Part shown: one piece after another, positions 29,731-38,866 of the stretch
How positions within the stretch are numbered: position 1 is the first letter of the stretch
How the letters are laid out: every line of letters starts with the position of its first letter
Assembly (NCBI RefSeq): GCF_016765655.2
Contig: NZ_CP086106.1
Span: 4,143,001 to 4,207,000 of the forward strand
Direction of reading: 5' to 3'
DNA from: Skermanella mucosa
GTDB taxonomy: Bacteria > Pseudomonadota > Alphaproteobacteria > Azospirillales > Azospirillaceae
Length of the DNA: 64,000 nt
The notes under the pieces: model-generated
Database searches by the model: none
What the model saw: the letters and a program-made list of their open reading frames with translations, nothing else
Told to the model about the DNA's origin: nothing
Program-made: the position numbers and the translations under genes

Positions 29731-29890
29731 GATCCATCCATGCCGCAACAGGGTCCGGCCACCAGGAGGCGGTGGGCCGGAGCATGGCTGAAATCATAGG
29801 CCCAGATCGCGGCGGCGCGCCAGTCCATGCACCCATGGTTGCCCGTGCGACCGATGCCCGCACCGCACCATGGGCTCCTGCTCCCTCCGG

Positions 29891-30754
29891 TCAGCCGAAC
29901 AGGGCGTCGATCGCGGACTGGTTCAACGGGTGGGGCGGCTCCTCCTCCTCGGGGTCGGCGGCGGGCGAGCCTTTCCGGGCCGGTGCCGGCGCCGGGAGAT
30001 CAGGAGGTCCGCCCAGGGCGGCGGCCACCGCGGGCGGAGCGGTCGCAAGCCCGGACATCAGGTCGTCGACCTCGTTCTGGCGGATGCCGTCCAGGGAGGG
30101 GCCGTGGAGCAGATGGGCGTCCGGCCTGGTGTCCACCGGCTCGCGCGGGACGTCCTCCGCCCTGATGTTGTCCACGCCCCAGATGGAGATCATCGACCCG
30201 ATGCGCTGCTCGATATAGCGCAGGACGTTGATGACCTTGGTCGTCCGCTGGCCGGTCAGGTCCTGGAACGAGCAGGCGGTGAAGATCTCCATCACCTCCC
30301 CCTCGATCCGGGAATAGAGCTCCGCGGTGTCGGCGCCTTCCCGCAGCTTGCCGATCATGTCGAGGATGCGCTCGGCCGAGGTCAGGATGTCCGAGGAGGC
30401 GCGCTCCGTCGAGACGATGATGGCGTCCAGCTCGTTGGTGGCCGTGGAGAAGCGGTCGCTGCCGTCCTCGGTCGGCCTCAGGGCCGCGATCTCCCGCCGG
30501 GCATGGGAGATCGTGGCGCTCATGTCCTGCAGCTCGTGCCGCAGGACCTGGACGCGGTTGACCATGTTGTTGGCGTCCGCCTGCTGCTTCCAGAGATCGC
30601 GCAGGTCGGCGACCAGCGACCGGACCTCCTCCGCGACGCCGGTCTGGGCGCGCCGGGTGTGCTCGCGCAGGAACAGGCGCCCCCGCGGCGTCCGGGAGAT
30701 GAACTCCTCAATCTGCTGGAAATCGCCCTCGGGCAGATGCCCACCTTCAGTCAT
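29891..30754 (-). CDS. cheZ: CheZ-type chemotaxis phosphatase
   Basis: The 287-aa protein is mostly long helices, as in the CheZ four-helix bundle. The active motif ACSFQDLTGQRTTKVINVL (about residues 160-175) matches CheZ FQDLTGQ, whose Asp and Gln drive CheY-P dephosphorylation. After a Pro/Ala-rich linker the C-terminus ends NQSAIDALFG, an acidic/amphipathic tail comparable to the CheY-binding tail. ATG 30754 has GGAGG 6 nt upstream. No other che gene is nearby. It stops flagellar signals by dephosphorylating CheY. Confidence 0.85.
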   Translation of the reverse strand: MTEGGHLPEGDFQQIEEFISRTPRGRLFLREHTRRAQTGVAEEVRSLVADLRDLWKQQADANNMVNRVQVLRHELQDMSATISHARREIAALRPTEDGSDRFSTATNELDAIIVSTERASSDILTSAERILDMIGKLREGADTAELYSRIEGEVMEIFTACSFQDLTGQRTTKVINVLRYIEQRIGSMISIWGVDNIRAEDVPREPVDTRPDAHLLHGPSLDGIRQNEVDDLMSGLATAPPAVAAALGGPPDLPAPAPARKGSPAADPEEEEPPHPLNQSAIDALFG

Positions 30755-31026
30755 GACCATCCTCCAGGCCCCTCGACCGCATCCGCAGCCGGTCGAACGG
30801 GTCAGTTCATATAGCTGGCGCCCGAAGAGGTAATCAATATTCCCCAGGGCGTCGCAAGTGGAAATCTTCTTGGTCCGCGTGTGAAGAGGGCCTTTCAGCA
30901 TAGGCATCGGCCACAGGTCCGGCCGGGTGGGCGGATGGATGCACCCTGTTTGTGCCGTAGTTTCAGCGTTTTTTAATAGACCACCATTAGGTTGTTGTAC
31001 CATACGCTGCATGCGGGGTTCGACGG

Positions 31027-33291
31027 GTGCTGGAACTGGATCTGAGGGTGGAGCGCCAGAGCGCGGCTCTGGGGGCGCTGGCGCGGCACGACTGTTTCGT
31101 TCGTGCCGACCTGGCCGTCTGCCTGCGCCGGATCAACTGCGTCGCGGCCGAAACGCTGGAAGTCGCCCGGTCCAGCATATGGCTGCTGAACGAGGACGGC
31201 ACGTCCCTTGTCTGCGCCGACCATTACGACGTGTCCAGCCGCGTGGACGGGACCGGGCAGATCCTGGAGCGGGCCGACTTTCCCCATTATTTCCAGGCGA
31301 TCCTGGAGGATCGCGTGATCGCCGCATCCGATGCCCAGAGCGACCCCCGGACCTCCGAGTTCACGGAGAACTACCTGATCCCGCTCGGCATCGCGTCCAT
31401 GCTGGACGCGCCCATCCTGTTCGGGGGGCGCACCGTGGGCGTGCTGTGCGCGGAGCATGTCGGCCTGCCGCGCGGCTGGCCGCGCGACGAGCAGATCTTC
31501 ACCGCCTCCCTCGGGGATTTCGTGGCCATGGCCCTGGCCGCCGAGGAGCGGAACCGTGCCGAGTCGGCCCTGCGCCGGGCCGAGGAACGCTATCGCAGCA
31601 TCTTCGAGAATGCGATCGAAGGGCTGTTCCAGATGGGTCCGGACGGCCGCTTCACCGACGTCAACCCGGCCATGGCCCGCATGCTGGGCTTCGCCGACGC
31701 CGCCGGCTTCCTGGCCGCGCGCGGGCCGGTCGGCGCGCCGCTGTTCGTCGATCCCGGCCGCCGAACGGAGCTGATGCGGCTGGTGGACGCCCAGGACCGC
31801 GTGGTCGGCTTCGAGGCGGAACTGTACCGCCGCGACGGCCCGGTGATCTGGGGCGGCTTCAGCATCCGGACGGTGCGCGGCGCCGACGGCCGGGTCCTGC
31901 GCCTGGAAGGATCGCTGGAGGACGTGACCCTGCGCCGCCGGGCCGAGGACCAGCTGGCCCACGTGGCTCTCCATGACGGGTTGACCAACCTGCCCAACCG
32001 CGCCCTGTTCATGGACCGCCTGACGCAGAGCCTGGCCCGCGCCCGGCTGTCGCGGGTCGGAACGGCAGCGGTCGTGCTGCTCGACGTCGACCGGTTCAGC
32101 CTGATCAACGACAGCCTGGGCCACGCGGCCGGCGACCGGCTGCTGATTGACCTGGCGTGCCGGCTGTCCGCGCGCCTGCGCCCGGGAGATACCCTGGCCC
32201 GGCTGGCCGGGGACGAGTTCGCCGTGCTGGCGGAAGGGCTGGCGGACCGGGACGCGGCGCTGGAACTGGCGGAAAGCTTGAGGTCGTGCGTGGCCGGGCC
32301 GTTCGTCGACGCGACCGACCAGGAGCTCTTCGCCTCGGCCAGCGCCGGCGTCTGCTTCGATATCGGCGGCAGCCAGGGTCCGGATGACATGGTGAGGCAT
32401 GCGGGCACCGCGCTGCACCAGGCCAAGGCCCAGGGACGCGCCCGCTGCCTCGCCTTCACCGACGACATGCGGACGGAACCGCTGCTGACCCTGAAGCTCC
32501 AGAGCGACATGCGGCGCGCGATCGAGCGGGACGAGTTCCTGCTCTACTACCAGCCGATCCTGTCGCTGCCGGACCGCCGTCTGACCGGGTTCGAGGCGCT
32601 GATCCGCTGGAACCACACCCAGCGGGGGCTGATCCCGCCGGCGACCTTCATCCCCATCGCGGAGGAGAACGGCCTCATGACGGCCCTCGGCGACTGGGTC
32701 ACCAACGCGGCCTGCCGGCAGATGCGGGCCTGGCAGGACCGTATCGGCGCCCCGGTGCCGCTGTCGCTCAGCATCAACATGGCGCCGACGCAGCTCATCC
32801 ACCCCGACGCCTTCCCGCTGCTGGACCGCGCCGTCGCGGCGAGCGGCGTCGATGTCCGCAGGATGAAGCTCGAAGTCACCGAGACGGCGCTGGCCGGCGA
32901 CGCCGAGCTGCTCCCGCAGCGGTTGCGGGCGCTGAGGGAGCGGGGTTTCCAGATCCTGATCGACGATTTCGGGACCGGCTATTCGTCGCTCAGCCGCCTC
33001 CACCGGTTCCCGATCGACGGGCTCAAGATCGACCAGAGCTTCGTCAAGCCGATGCTCTACGACCCCGACAGCGCGGCCATCGTCCGGACCATCGTGGCTT
33101 TGGGCAAGGCGCTGGACCTGGACCTATTCGCCGAAGGCGTGGAGGACGACGGGACGGCGGCGGAGCTGGGCCGCATGCAGTGCGACTTCGCCCAGGGATA
33201 CCTGTTCGCCCGGCCGCTGCCGGTGGATGCCGCCGACGCCTTGGTGACGGAACTGGCGGAGAGCCCGGTCCGGACGCTCAACCCAGCCTGA
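31027..33291 (+). CDS. GAF-PAS-GGDEF-EAL c-di-GMP enzyme
   Basis: The 754-aa cytoplasmic protein has a GAF domain (about 20-170, [17 protein letters not shown]), a PAS domain (about 180-300, [19 protein letters not shown]), a GGDEF domain (about 312-470; [18 protein letters not shown] and AGDEF in place of GGDEF) and an EAL domain (about 490-740). The EAL part keeps [35 protein letters not shown] and EGVED, so phosphodiesterase activity is likely. AGDEF may still be active as a cyclase. Start is GTG 31027 with GGGTTCGACGG upstream. Its end overlaps the convergent YbjQ gene by 14 nt. Confidence 0.9.
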   Translation: MLELDLRVERQSAALGALARHDCFVRADLAVCLRRINCVAAETLEVARSSIWLLNEDGTSLVCADHYDVSSRVDGTGQILERADFPHYFQAILEDRVIAASDAQSDPRTSEFTENYLIPLGIASMLDAPILFGGRTVGVLCAEHVGLPRGWPRDEQIFTASLGDFVAMALAAEERNRAESALRRAEERYRSIFENAIEGLFQMGPDGRFTDVNPAMARMLGFADAAGFLAARGPVGAPLFVDPGRRTELMRLVDAQDRVVGFEAELYRRDGPVIWGGFSIRTVRGADGRVLRLEGSLEDVTLRRRAEDQLAHVALHDGLTNLPNRALFMDRLTQSLARARLSRVGTAAVVLLDVDRFSLINDSLGHAAGDRLLIDLACRLSARLRPGDTLARLAGDEFAVLAEGLADRDAALELAESLRSCVAGPFVDATDQELFASASAGVCFDIGGSQGPDDMVRHAGTALHQAKAQGRARCLAFTDDMRTEPLLTLKLQSDMRRAIERDEFLLYYQPILSLPDRRLTGFEALIRWNHTQRGLIPPATFIPIAEENGLMTALGDWVTNAACRQMRAWQDRIGAPVPLSLSINMAPTQLIHPDAFPLLDRAVAASGVDVRRMKLEVTETALAGDAELLPQRLRALRERGFQILIDDFGTGYSSLSRLHRFPIDGLKIDQSFVKPMLYDPDSAAIVRTIVALGKALDLDLFAEGVEDDGTAAELGRMQCDFAQGYLFARPLPVDAADALVTELAESPVRTLNPA

Positions 33292-33598
33292 CCGCCGTGC
33301 CGTTGATGCTGACCATCAGCATCCCGTTCTCCTTGCCGAGCACCTCGTAGTCGAGATCCACCGCGACCACCGCGTCGGCGCCCAGGCGCCGGGCGGCATC
33401 CTGCAGGTCCGCCATGGCATGTTCGCGCGCGTCCTTGAGGGCGTTCTGGTAACCGCCCGACCGGCCGCCGACGATGTCGCGGATACCCGCGAAGAAATCC
33501 CGGAAGACGTTGACGCCGATGATCGCCTCGCCCGTGACGACGCCCAGGTAATCGACGACGCGGCGGCCCTCGACCTGGTCGGTAGTGGTAATGATCAT
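33278..33598 (-). CDS. YbjQ/UPF0145 family heavy-metal-binding domain protein
   Basis: This 106-aa protein matches UPF0145: [70 protein letters not shown]. Members form pentameric rings of unknown function and are sometimes described as metal-binding. ATG 33598 has GCGGAGG at the right distance. A longer reading upstream would be out of character with the family. Confidence 0.88.
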   Translation of the reverse strand: MIITTTDQVEGRRVVDYLGVVTGEAIIGVNVFRDFFAGIRDIVGGRSGGYQNALKDAREHAMADLQDAARRLGADAVVAVDLDYEVLGKENGMLMVSINGTAVRLG

Positions 33599-33942
33599 CG
33601 TGAGTTCCTCCGCAGTTTCATGTGAATGGCCCCCGACAGGGACGTCCGCCCGAAAGGATCGCGGGCATCCACCGGAACACCCGGTCGGCAAGTAAAGATC
33701 CGGAGGCCCTTGTTGGGCGAGACATTTTGACGCTGCGTCAGCACTCCGGCTACCCCGATCGCGGCGATTGGGTGCAAATTCCGATATCCCTAGAAAAGTT
33801 GTGGTTTGGCGCCGCATCTCGGCTGGGGACGTCGAGGATAACGGTACCCGCCCTGAAGAAGGTCCCCGAGGGTACCGGGCACGGCTGCGGAATGCGGCCG
33901 GCGCCTCGCCGCAGATGTGCCCAACGGAGGAGACCCATTCTC
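33599..33942. other. Intergenic region upstream of tetR, with palindromes
   Basis: This 344-nt divergent region between the YbjQ gene and the TetR gene has no supported gene. It carries TGACGCTGCGTCA at 33728-33740 (listed) and a wider inverted repeat CGGTACCC/GGGTACCG at 33842-33877 with a 20-nt spacer. Confidence 0.5.
33728..33740. promoter_or_regulatory. 13-bp perfect palindrome, candidate operator
   Basis: TGACGCTGCGTCA is a perfect palindrome around a central T, placed between the divergent ybjQ-like and tetR-like genes. It could be the autoregulatory site of the TetR protein or an operator for ybjQ. There is no direct evidence for either. Confidence 0.35.
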
Positions 33943-34557
33943 ATGAACCAAAAGCAGCAGGGGCCGAAGCCGGGAGACAGGCTTCTGACGACGGCCACCC
34001 GCCTGTTCTGCCGCCACGGCATCAACGCGACCGGCATCGACAGGATCCTGGCCGAAGCCGGGGTCGCCAAGATGACGCTGTACAACCAGTTCGGCTCGAA
34101 GGAAGGACTCGTCTTCGCCGTCCTGGAACGCGAGGGCGAGGCTTGGCGCCAATGGTTCCAGAAGGCCGTCGAGGAGCTCCCCGGCTCCCCCGCGGACAAG
34201 CTCGTGGGGATCTTCGGCGTGCTGGAGAACTGGTTCAAGCGGGAGGGCTTCTACGGCTGCGCCTTCATCAACGCGGTGGCCGAGCACAACAAGGAGGATC
34301 CGCGCATCCGCGCGCTGGCCCAGGCGCACAAGAAGAAGGTCCTGACGGTGATCCGCGCGCTCGCCGACCAGGCCGGCGTGCTGGACCCGGAATCCCTGAC
34401 CGACGCGATCGGGATGCTGGTCGACGGCGCGATCATCGCCGCCGTCATCACCGGCACGTCCGATCACGCCCGGCGCGGGGCCGACGCGACCCGCATGCTG
34501 CTGACCTCCCAGCTCCTGGCGAAACAGGCGCCGGCGAACCACGCCCACGCGGCATAG
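33943..34557 (+). CDS. TetR-family transcription regulator
   Basis: A 204-aa protein with an N-terminal TetR DNA-binding domain (LLTTATRLFCRHGINATGIDRILAEAGVAKMTLYNQFGSKEGLV) and a helical ligand domain (about 70-195) of the C-terminal type seen in QacR/YxaF-like regulators (FYGCAFINAVAEHNKEDP). ATG 33943 follows GGAGGAG 10 nt upstream. The effector is unknown. The nearest candidate targets are the divergent ybjQ-like gene and itself. Confidence 0.9.
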   Translation: MNQKQQGPKPGDRLLTTATRLFCRHGINATGIDRILAEAGVAKMTLYNQFGSKEGLVFAVLEREGEAWRQWFQKAVEELPGSPADKLVGIFGVLENWFKREGFYGCAFINAVAEHNKEDPRIRALAQAHKKKVLTVIRALADQAGVLDPESLTDAIGMLVDGAIIAAVITGTSDHARRGADATRMLLTSQLLAKQAPANHAHAA

Positions 34558-34577
34558 GCGCCTGCCCGCGCATCCGG

Positions 34578-34609
34578 GGCGGCGAGACGCCGCCGCTTCC
34601 AGAAGCGGC
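34578..34609. terminator. Double hairpin between convergent genes
   Basis: GGCGGCG/CGCCGCC (34578-34594, loop AGA) and GCCGCTT/AAGCGGC (34592-34609, loop CCAG) are two perfect 7-bp stems that share bases, so they are alternatives. They lie between the ends of tetR and the TAXI gene and probably terminate both, although no U run is present. Confidence 0.5.
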
Positions 34610-36126
34610 TACTGGCCGGCGGCGGTGGTCGCGTCGCCGAGCCATGCTTCGGCGGCCGGATGGAGGGGAACGGACAGGCCGCTCTCCGCCCGGCCGCGGG
34701 AGATCAGCGCCCCCGCGGTGCTGCCCGCCGCCAGGAAGTCGATATCCTTGAACACGGTATCCAGCAACGTGGTCACTTCCACGTCGGGCATGGTCCGGCG
34801 CGCCACCAGCAGGGCGGTTACCGCGACGGTCGGGACCGGTTCGGTCTGCCGGGGATAGGTTCCGGCCGGAAGGGTCAGCGGCACCAGGTTGCCGTCGGAC
34901 TGGTCCAATGCCTGGATGGCGTTCCGGTCGAGGGGCAGGAATCGGATCCCGCGTTCGGCGGACAGCCGCTGGAACAGCCGCGCCGGCGCGTTGATGACGC
35001 TGACAACGGCGTCCAATTGCCCGGCCAGCAGCGCCTCGACCGCCCGGCCCGGCCCCATATTGGTCACCTCCGCGAAGTCGTCGGGAGCGAGCCCGTGGGC
35101 TTCGAGGACGGACCGGGCGGTCAGCAGCGATCCGGAGCGCGGGAGTCCCAGGTCGATCCGCCTGCCGCGCAGGTCGGCGACCGTTCCGATCTCCGCGTCG
35201 GCCCGGACGATGATGTGCACGGGTTCGGGGAACAGGCTGGCCAGCGCCCGAAGCTCGGGGTCCGGTCCTGCCCGCTCGAACAGGCCGTCGCCCCGGGCGG
35301 CCATCGCCGCGATGTCGTTCTGCGCCAGCGCCACGTCGGCGGACCCGTCCTGGATCAGGCGCAGGTTCTCGACGCTGCCGTCGGTCGAAACGCCGGCCGA
35401 GCGCACGCCGTCGGCCGAGATGGAAGCGGCGATGGTTCGGGCGATCAGGTTGTATTCGCCCCCTTCCGGCCCGCCGGCGACGACGAAGGCGCGCTGGAGC
35501 CGGTCGAGCCGCAGCGTGATCTGCCGGTACGCTTCGTCCAGTTCCTCGGTGATGATCGCCCGGGCCTGGCCGGCATCGTCGGTCGGCGGTCCTTCGAACA
35601 GGGCCATGATCTGGTCCACCAGCCCGCGGGCGATGGCCGGAGGCCCCGTGTTGTCCAGCGCCGGCGGCTGGCTGACCGGGGATTGGGCGACCACGACCGG
35701 CCGCCAATCGCCGTTGGTCCGTTCGAACCCGACGGAGCCGTTGACATCCACCGTGTCCCCGGTCTGGTTGCCGTCGCGCCGGATGCCCTGCAGCCCGTGT
35801 TCGGTGGCGCCCAGCAGGTTGGCGAGGGCCGACACGTTCAGCGCTTCCCAGTCGCTGAACGAGTAGTCGCGGAGCACCCGGAGGTCCGCGTTGTAATAGA
35901 CGATCCTCCGCTCGACGCCGTTGGGGTCGGCGGGCAGCGGGCCGCTGCCGACCCGGTTGAACCCGGTGATCTCGAACAGCGGATCGGGGAAGGTGGTGTC
36001 GAGCGCCGTCTGGACCGCGCTTCGGACCGCCGCCTCGTCCGGCACCTTTTCGCAGGCGGTCAGGAATCCGAGGGCCGTGACGAGCACCAATGCCCGCGCC
36101 AGCGGGCGGAACAGCCTGTCGATCAT
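34609..36126 (-). CDS. TAXI-family solute-binding lipoprotein with long N-terminal extension
   Basis: This 505-aa protein has a lipoprotein signal (ALVLVTALGFLTAC, Cys at about 25). After roughly 190 residues of unassigned sequence the TAXI TRAP binding domain runs from about 212 to 500 (FVVAGGPEGGEYNLIARTIA, DGSVENLRLIQDGSADVALAQNDIA, RRIDLGLPRSGSLLTARSVLEAHGL, LLAGQLDAVVSV). TAXI proteins bind glutamate-like or other organic acids and usually serve a fused DctQM permease. Here the only transporter is the GltS gene 13 nt upstream in the same direction, so the pair may work together. Confidence 0.85.
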   Translation of the reverse strand: MIDRLFRPLARALVLVTALGFLTACEKVPDEAAVRSAVQTALDTTFPDPLFEITGFNRVGSGPLPADPNGVERRIVYYNADLRVLRDYSFSDWEALNVSALANLLGATEHGLQGIRRDGNQTGDTVDVNGSVGFERTNGDWRPVVVAQSPVSQPPALDNTGPPAIARGLVDQIMALFEGPPTDDAGQARAIITEELDEAYRQITLRLDRLQRAFVVAGGPEGGEYNLIARTIAASISADGVRSAGVSTDGSVENLRLIQDGSADVALAQNDIAAMAARGDGLFERAGPDPELRALASLFPEPVHIIVRADAEIGTVADLRGRRIDLGLPRSGSLLTARSVLEAHGLAPDDFAEVTNMGPGRAVEALLAGQLDAVVSVINAPARLFQRLSAERGIRFLPLDRNAIQALDQSDGNLVPLTLPAGTYPRQTEPVPTVAVTALLVARRTMPDVEVTTLLDTVFKDIDFLAAGSTAGALISRGRAESGLSVPLHPAAEAWLGDATTAAGQ

Positions 36127-36139
36127 GGCGCGTCCTCCG

Positions 36140-37348
36140 TCAAAGGCCCAATTGGGGCAGGCTCATGAAACCCTGGATCACCAGCGCGTTGGCAAGGTCG
36201 ATCAGGAAGGCCCCGACGATCGGGATGATCAGGAAAGCCTGGGGCGAATGGCCGTAGCGGCCGGCGACCGCCTGCATGTTGGCGATCGCGGTCGGCGTGG
36301 CCCCCATGCCGAAGCCGCAGTGGCCGGCCGACATGACCGCGGCGTCGTAGTTCGACCCCATGACGCGGAACGTCACGAAATAGACGTATGCCGCGATGGC
36401 GACGGACTGGGCCGCCAGGATGGCCAGGATCGGCAGGGCCAGCGACACCAGTTCCCACAGCCGCAGCGCGATCAGCGCCATGGCCAGGAACAGCGACAGC
36501 GACACCGTGCCGAGCAGGTCGATGGTGGCGCCGTCCACCTGGCGCAGGCCGGACAGGCCGAGGCCGTTGCGGATGACGACGCCTGTGAAGAGGGTCCAGA
36601 CGAAGGCGGGCAGCGTCAGGTACTCGTTCTTCAGGACCTGGCCCAGGAAGGTGCCGACCATCACGCAGATCACGATCAGGAACAGCGTCTCCAGGAGGCT
36701 TTCCGGGCTCAGGCTCCGCACCTCGTGGCCGCCCAGCTCGCCGGGGGCTCCTTCATGCACGGATTCGGCCCGCGCCTTCAGGTTGTTCCGCGAGATCAGC
36801 CGCTGGGCGATCGGGCCGCCGATCAGCCCGCCAAGCACCAGGCCGAAAGTGGCGCAGGCCATCGCGACTTCCATGGCGCCCTGGAGATTGTAATCCTCCC
36901 CGAAGCGGGTCGCGTAGGCGGCGCCGGTCCCATGCCCCCCGGACATGGTGATCGAACCGGCGAGCAGGCCGGTCAGCGGATGCATGTCGAGGCTGATCGC
37001 CGCCGCGACGCCGACCGCGTTCTGGATCACCAGCATGACCACGACGACGGCGAAGAACACCAGGACGGCGCGCCCGCCCTGCATCAGGGTCTTGATGTCG
37101 GCGCTCAGCCCGATGGTGGCGAAGAAGGCCAGCATCAGCGGGGTCTGAAGGGACATGTCGAAGCTGATTTCCATGCCGGCGCCGACCCGCAGGCCGGTGA
37201 TGAGGAGCGCCGCGAGCAACCCGCCGACGACCGGTTCGGGGATATTGTACCGCTGAAGGAAGCCAACCTTGGAGATGACCATGCGGCCGACCAGAAGGAC
37301 CACGATGGCCGCGACCAGCGTGGATACGACGTCGATTTCCATTCCCAT
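36140..37348 (-). CDS. gltS: Sodium/glutamate symporter GltS
   Basis: The 402-aa membrane protein has ten or more hydrophobic helices and GltS motifs: VVGGLLAALLI, GLSADIKTLMQGG, the pore-loop GSITMSGGHGTGAAYATRF and the second repeat VMSAGHCGFGMGATPTAIANMQ. GltS imports glutamate with sodium. It is the first gene of a two-gene unit with the TAXI lipoprotein. A 14-bp palindrome lies 22 nt upstream (37370-37383). Confidence 0.9.
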   Translation of the reverse strand: MGMEIDVVSTLVAAIVVLLVGRMVISKVGFLQRYNIPEPVVGGLLAALLITGLRVGAGMEISFDMSLQTPLMLAFFATIGLSADIKTLMQGGRAVLVFFAVVVVMLVIQNAVGVAAAISLDMHPLTGLLAGSITMSGGHGTGAAYATRFGEDYNLQGAMEVAMACATFGLVLGGLIGGPIAQRLISRNNLKARAESVHEGAPGELGGHEVRSLSPESLLETLFLIVICVMVGTFLGQVLKNEYLTLPAFVWTLFTGVVIRNGLGLSGLRQVDGATIDLLGTVSLSLFLAMALIALRLWELVSLALPILAILAAQSVAIAAYVYFVTFRVMGSNYDAAVMSAGHCGFGMGATPTAIANMQAVAGRYGHSPQAFLIIPIVGAFLIDLANALVIQGFMSLPQLGL

Positions 37349-37369
37349 CCCCCTCCCTCGCCCGGTCCC

Positions 37370-37383
37370 ATGCCGTACGGCAT
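37370..37383. promoter_or_regulatory. 14-bp palindrome upstream of gltS
   Basis: ATGCCGTACGGCAT is a perfect palindrome 22 nt upstream of the gltS start (minus strand), in a position where a bound repressor would block initiation. No regulator gene is adjacent. Confidence 0.35.
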
Positions 37384-37483
37384 AGGCTGTTCCGGGGACT
37401 GCGTTGTCCCCAGCTAACCCACGGACGAGGGTGGAAGTGGCAGGAGCGCCGCAAAAGCGGCTGACTTTCCGCCGAAAATAGCC

Positions 37484-38866
37484 TTATTTCCCGCCTGCCT
37501 CTTTCGTTTCAGGACCATTGGCCGTGTCAGGGCCGCCGGCAAGGTGCCGCCGTTCGATCCCGCGGCAGTCGGCCAGGTCGGCGCCATCGAATTTCGCTTG
37601 GTCAAGCGTCGCCCCGGTCAGGACCGCGTGGCGCAGGTCCGCCTCGCCGAAGTCGGCGCCGGTCAGGTCGGCCCGGGTCAGTTCAGCCCCGGCCATCCGG
37701 GCGCGGCGCAGCGAGGCGCCGCGCAGGCGGGCGTTCCACAGGCGGGCGCGCTCCAGGTTGGCGGACAACAGCCGGTTGCCGGCGCGCTCGTTCAGGCGGA
37801 CGGAATCGAGGACCGCGCCGGACAGGTCGGCGTCGGCAAGGAAGGTCCGGCGCAGGGTCGCCGCGCGCAGGTCGCAGTTCTGAAGGTTGGCGTCGCGCAG
37901 GTCCGACATGGTGAGGTCGACCACGGTGAGAACGGCGCCGGCCAGATTGGCCCGCCCCATGGCGCAGTTGGTGATGACGGCACCGCCGAGATCGACCCCG
38001 GGAAGCTCCAGCCCCGCCAGGTTCAGCCCGGTCAGCTCCAGCCGCTTTCCCTGCTGGCCCTGGGTCCTGATCCACGATCCATGGGCCCGCAGGAGGTCCG
38101 AGATCGAGAACTCCCCGGCCGGCCGGGGCAGGTTCTTCGCCCCGTCGGCGACCGAGAGGATCTGCGCATCGACCACCGCCCCCATCAGGTCGGCGCCCTG
38201 CATGCGGGAATTCCGCCAGTTGGCGCCCTTCAGCACGGCGCCGTGGAGCGTGGCGCCGGACAGGTTCACCTCGCTCAGCTCGGCGCCCTCCAGCACCACG
38301 CCGGTCAGGTTCGCGTTGCGGAAATCGACGCGGGCGAGCTTGGCGCCGACCATCACGGCGTCCGTCATGTCAGCCTGCATGGCGAGCGTTCCGGCGATCC
38401 GCGCCCGGGTCAGGTCGGCTCCCTTGAAGGTGGCGCCGACCAGCTCGGCCGGCGACGCCTCGAACGAGATGCGGTTCTCCTGGTCGAGCTTGGCGAGCGA
38501 GCCTTCGCGGATATTGGCCAGTTCCAGCACGGCGCCGGTCAGGTCGGCGCCGCGCAGGCAGCAGCCGCGCAGGTCGGTGCGGCTGAGGTCCGCCTTCTGG
38601 AGCTGGGCCAGCCGCAGGTCGGCGCCGTACAGGACGGCGTCGCCCAGGTTGATGCCGCGCCCGTCGATCCCCTTCAGCAGCGCGCCGGTCAGGTCGGCCC
38701 CCGACAGGTCCGCGCCGGCGAGGCTGAGGCCGGACAGGTCGTGGAACGCCAGGTTGGCGCGGGCCCCGTTCGCGGTGCCGCGCCGGAACCGCGCGTGCCG
38801 GGCGATGGCGACGCCGAGCTGCGCCTGGTCCAGCCGGACCCAGGTTTCGGGCGTGTTAGCGGTCAT
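37484..38866 (-). CDS. Pentapeptide-repeat protein
   Basis: The 460-aa product is dominated by A(D/N)LxG-type pentapeptide repeats (for example SGADLTGALLKG, ADLTGAVLELANI, ADLTRARIAG, ANLTGVVLEGAELSEVNLSG, ADLTGADFGEADLRH) in two blocks, about 35-240 and 275-440, separated by a region with EFSISDLLRAHGSWIRTQG. Such repeats fold into right-handed quadrilateral beta helices; some mimic DNA and bind gyrase, others are scaffolds. ATG 38866 overlaps the stop of the double kinase by 11 nt, so the two are translationally coupled and may be functionally linked. Confidence 0.9.
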   Translation of the reverse strand: MTANTPETWVRLDQAQLGVAIARHARFRRGTANGARANLAFHDLSGLSLAGADLSGADLTGALLKGIDGRGINLGDAVLYGADLRLAQLQKADLSRTDLRGCCLRGADLTGAVLELANIREGSLAKLDQENRISFEASPAELVGATFKGADLTRARIAGTLAMQADMTDAVMVGAKLARVDFRNANLTGVVLEGAELSEVNLSGATLHGAVLKGANWRNSRMQGADLMGAVVDAQILSVADGAKNLPRPAGEFSISDLLRAHGSWIRTQGQQGKRLELTGLNLAGLELPGVDLGGAVITNCAMGRANLAGAVLTVVDLTMSDLRDANLQNCDLRAATLRRTFLADADLSGAVLDSVRLNERAGNRLLSANLERARLWNARLRGASLRRARMAGAELTRADLTGADFGEADLRHAVLTGATLDQAKFDGADLADCRGIERRHLAGGPDTANGPETKEAGGK

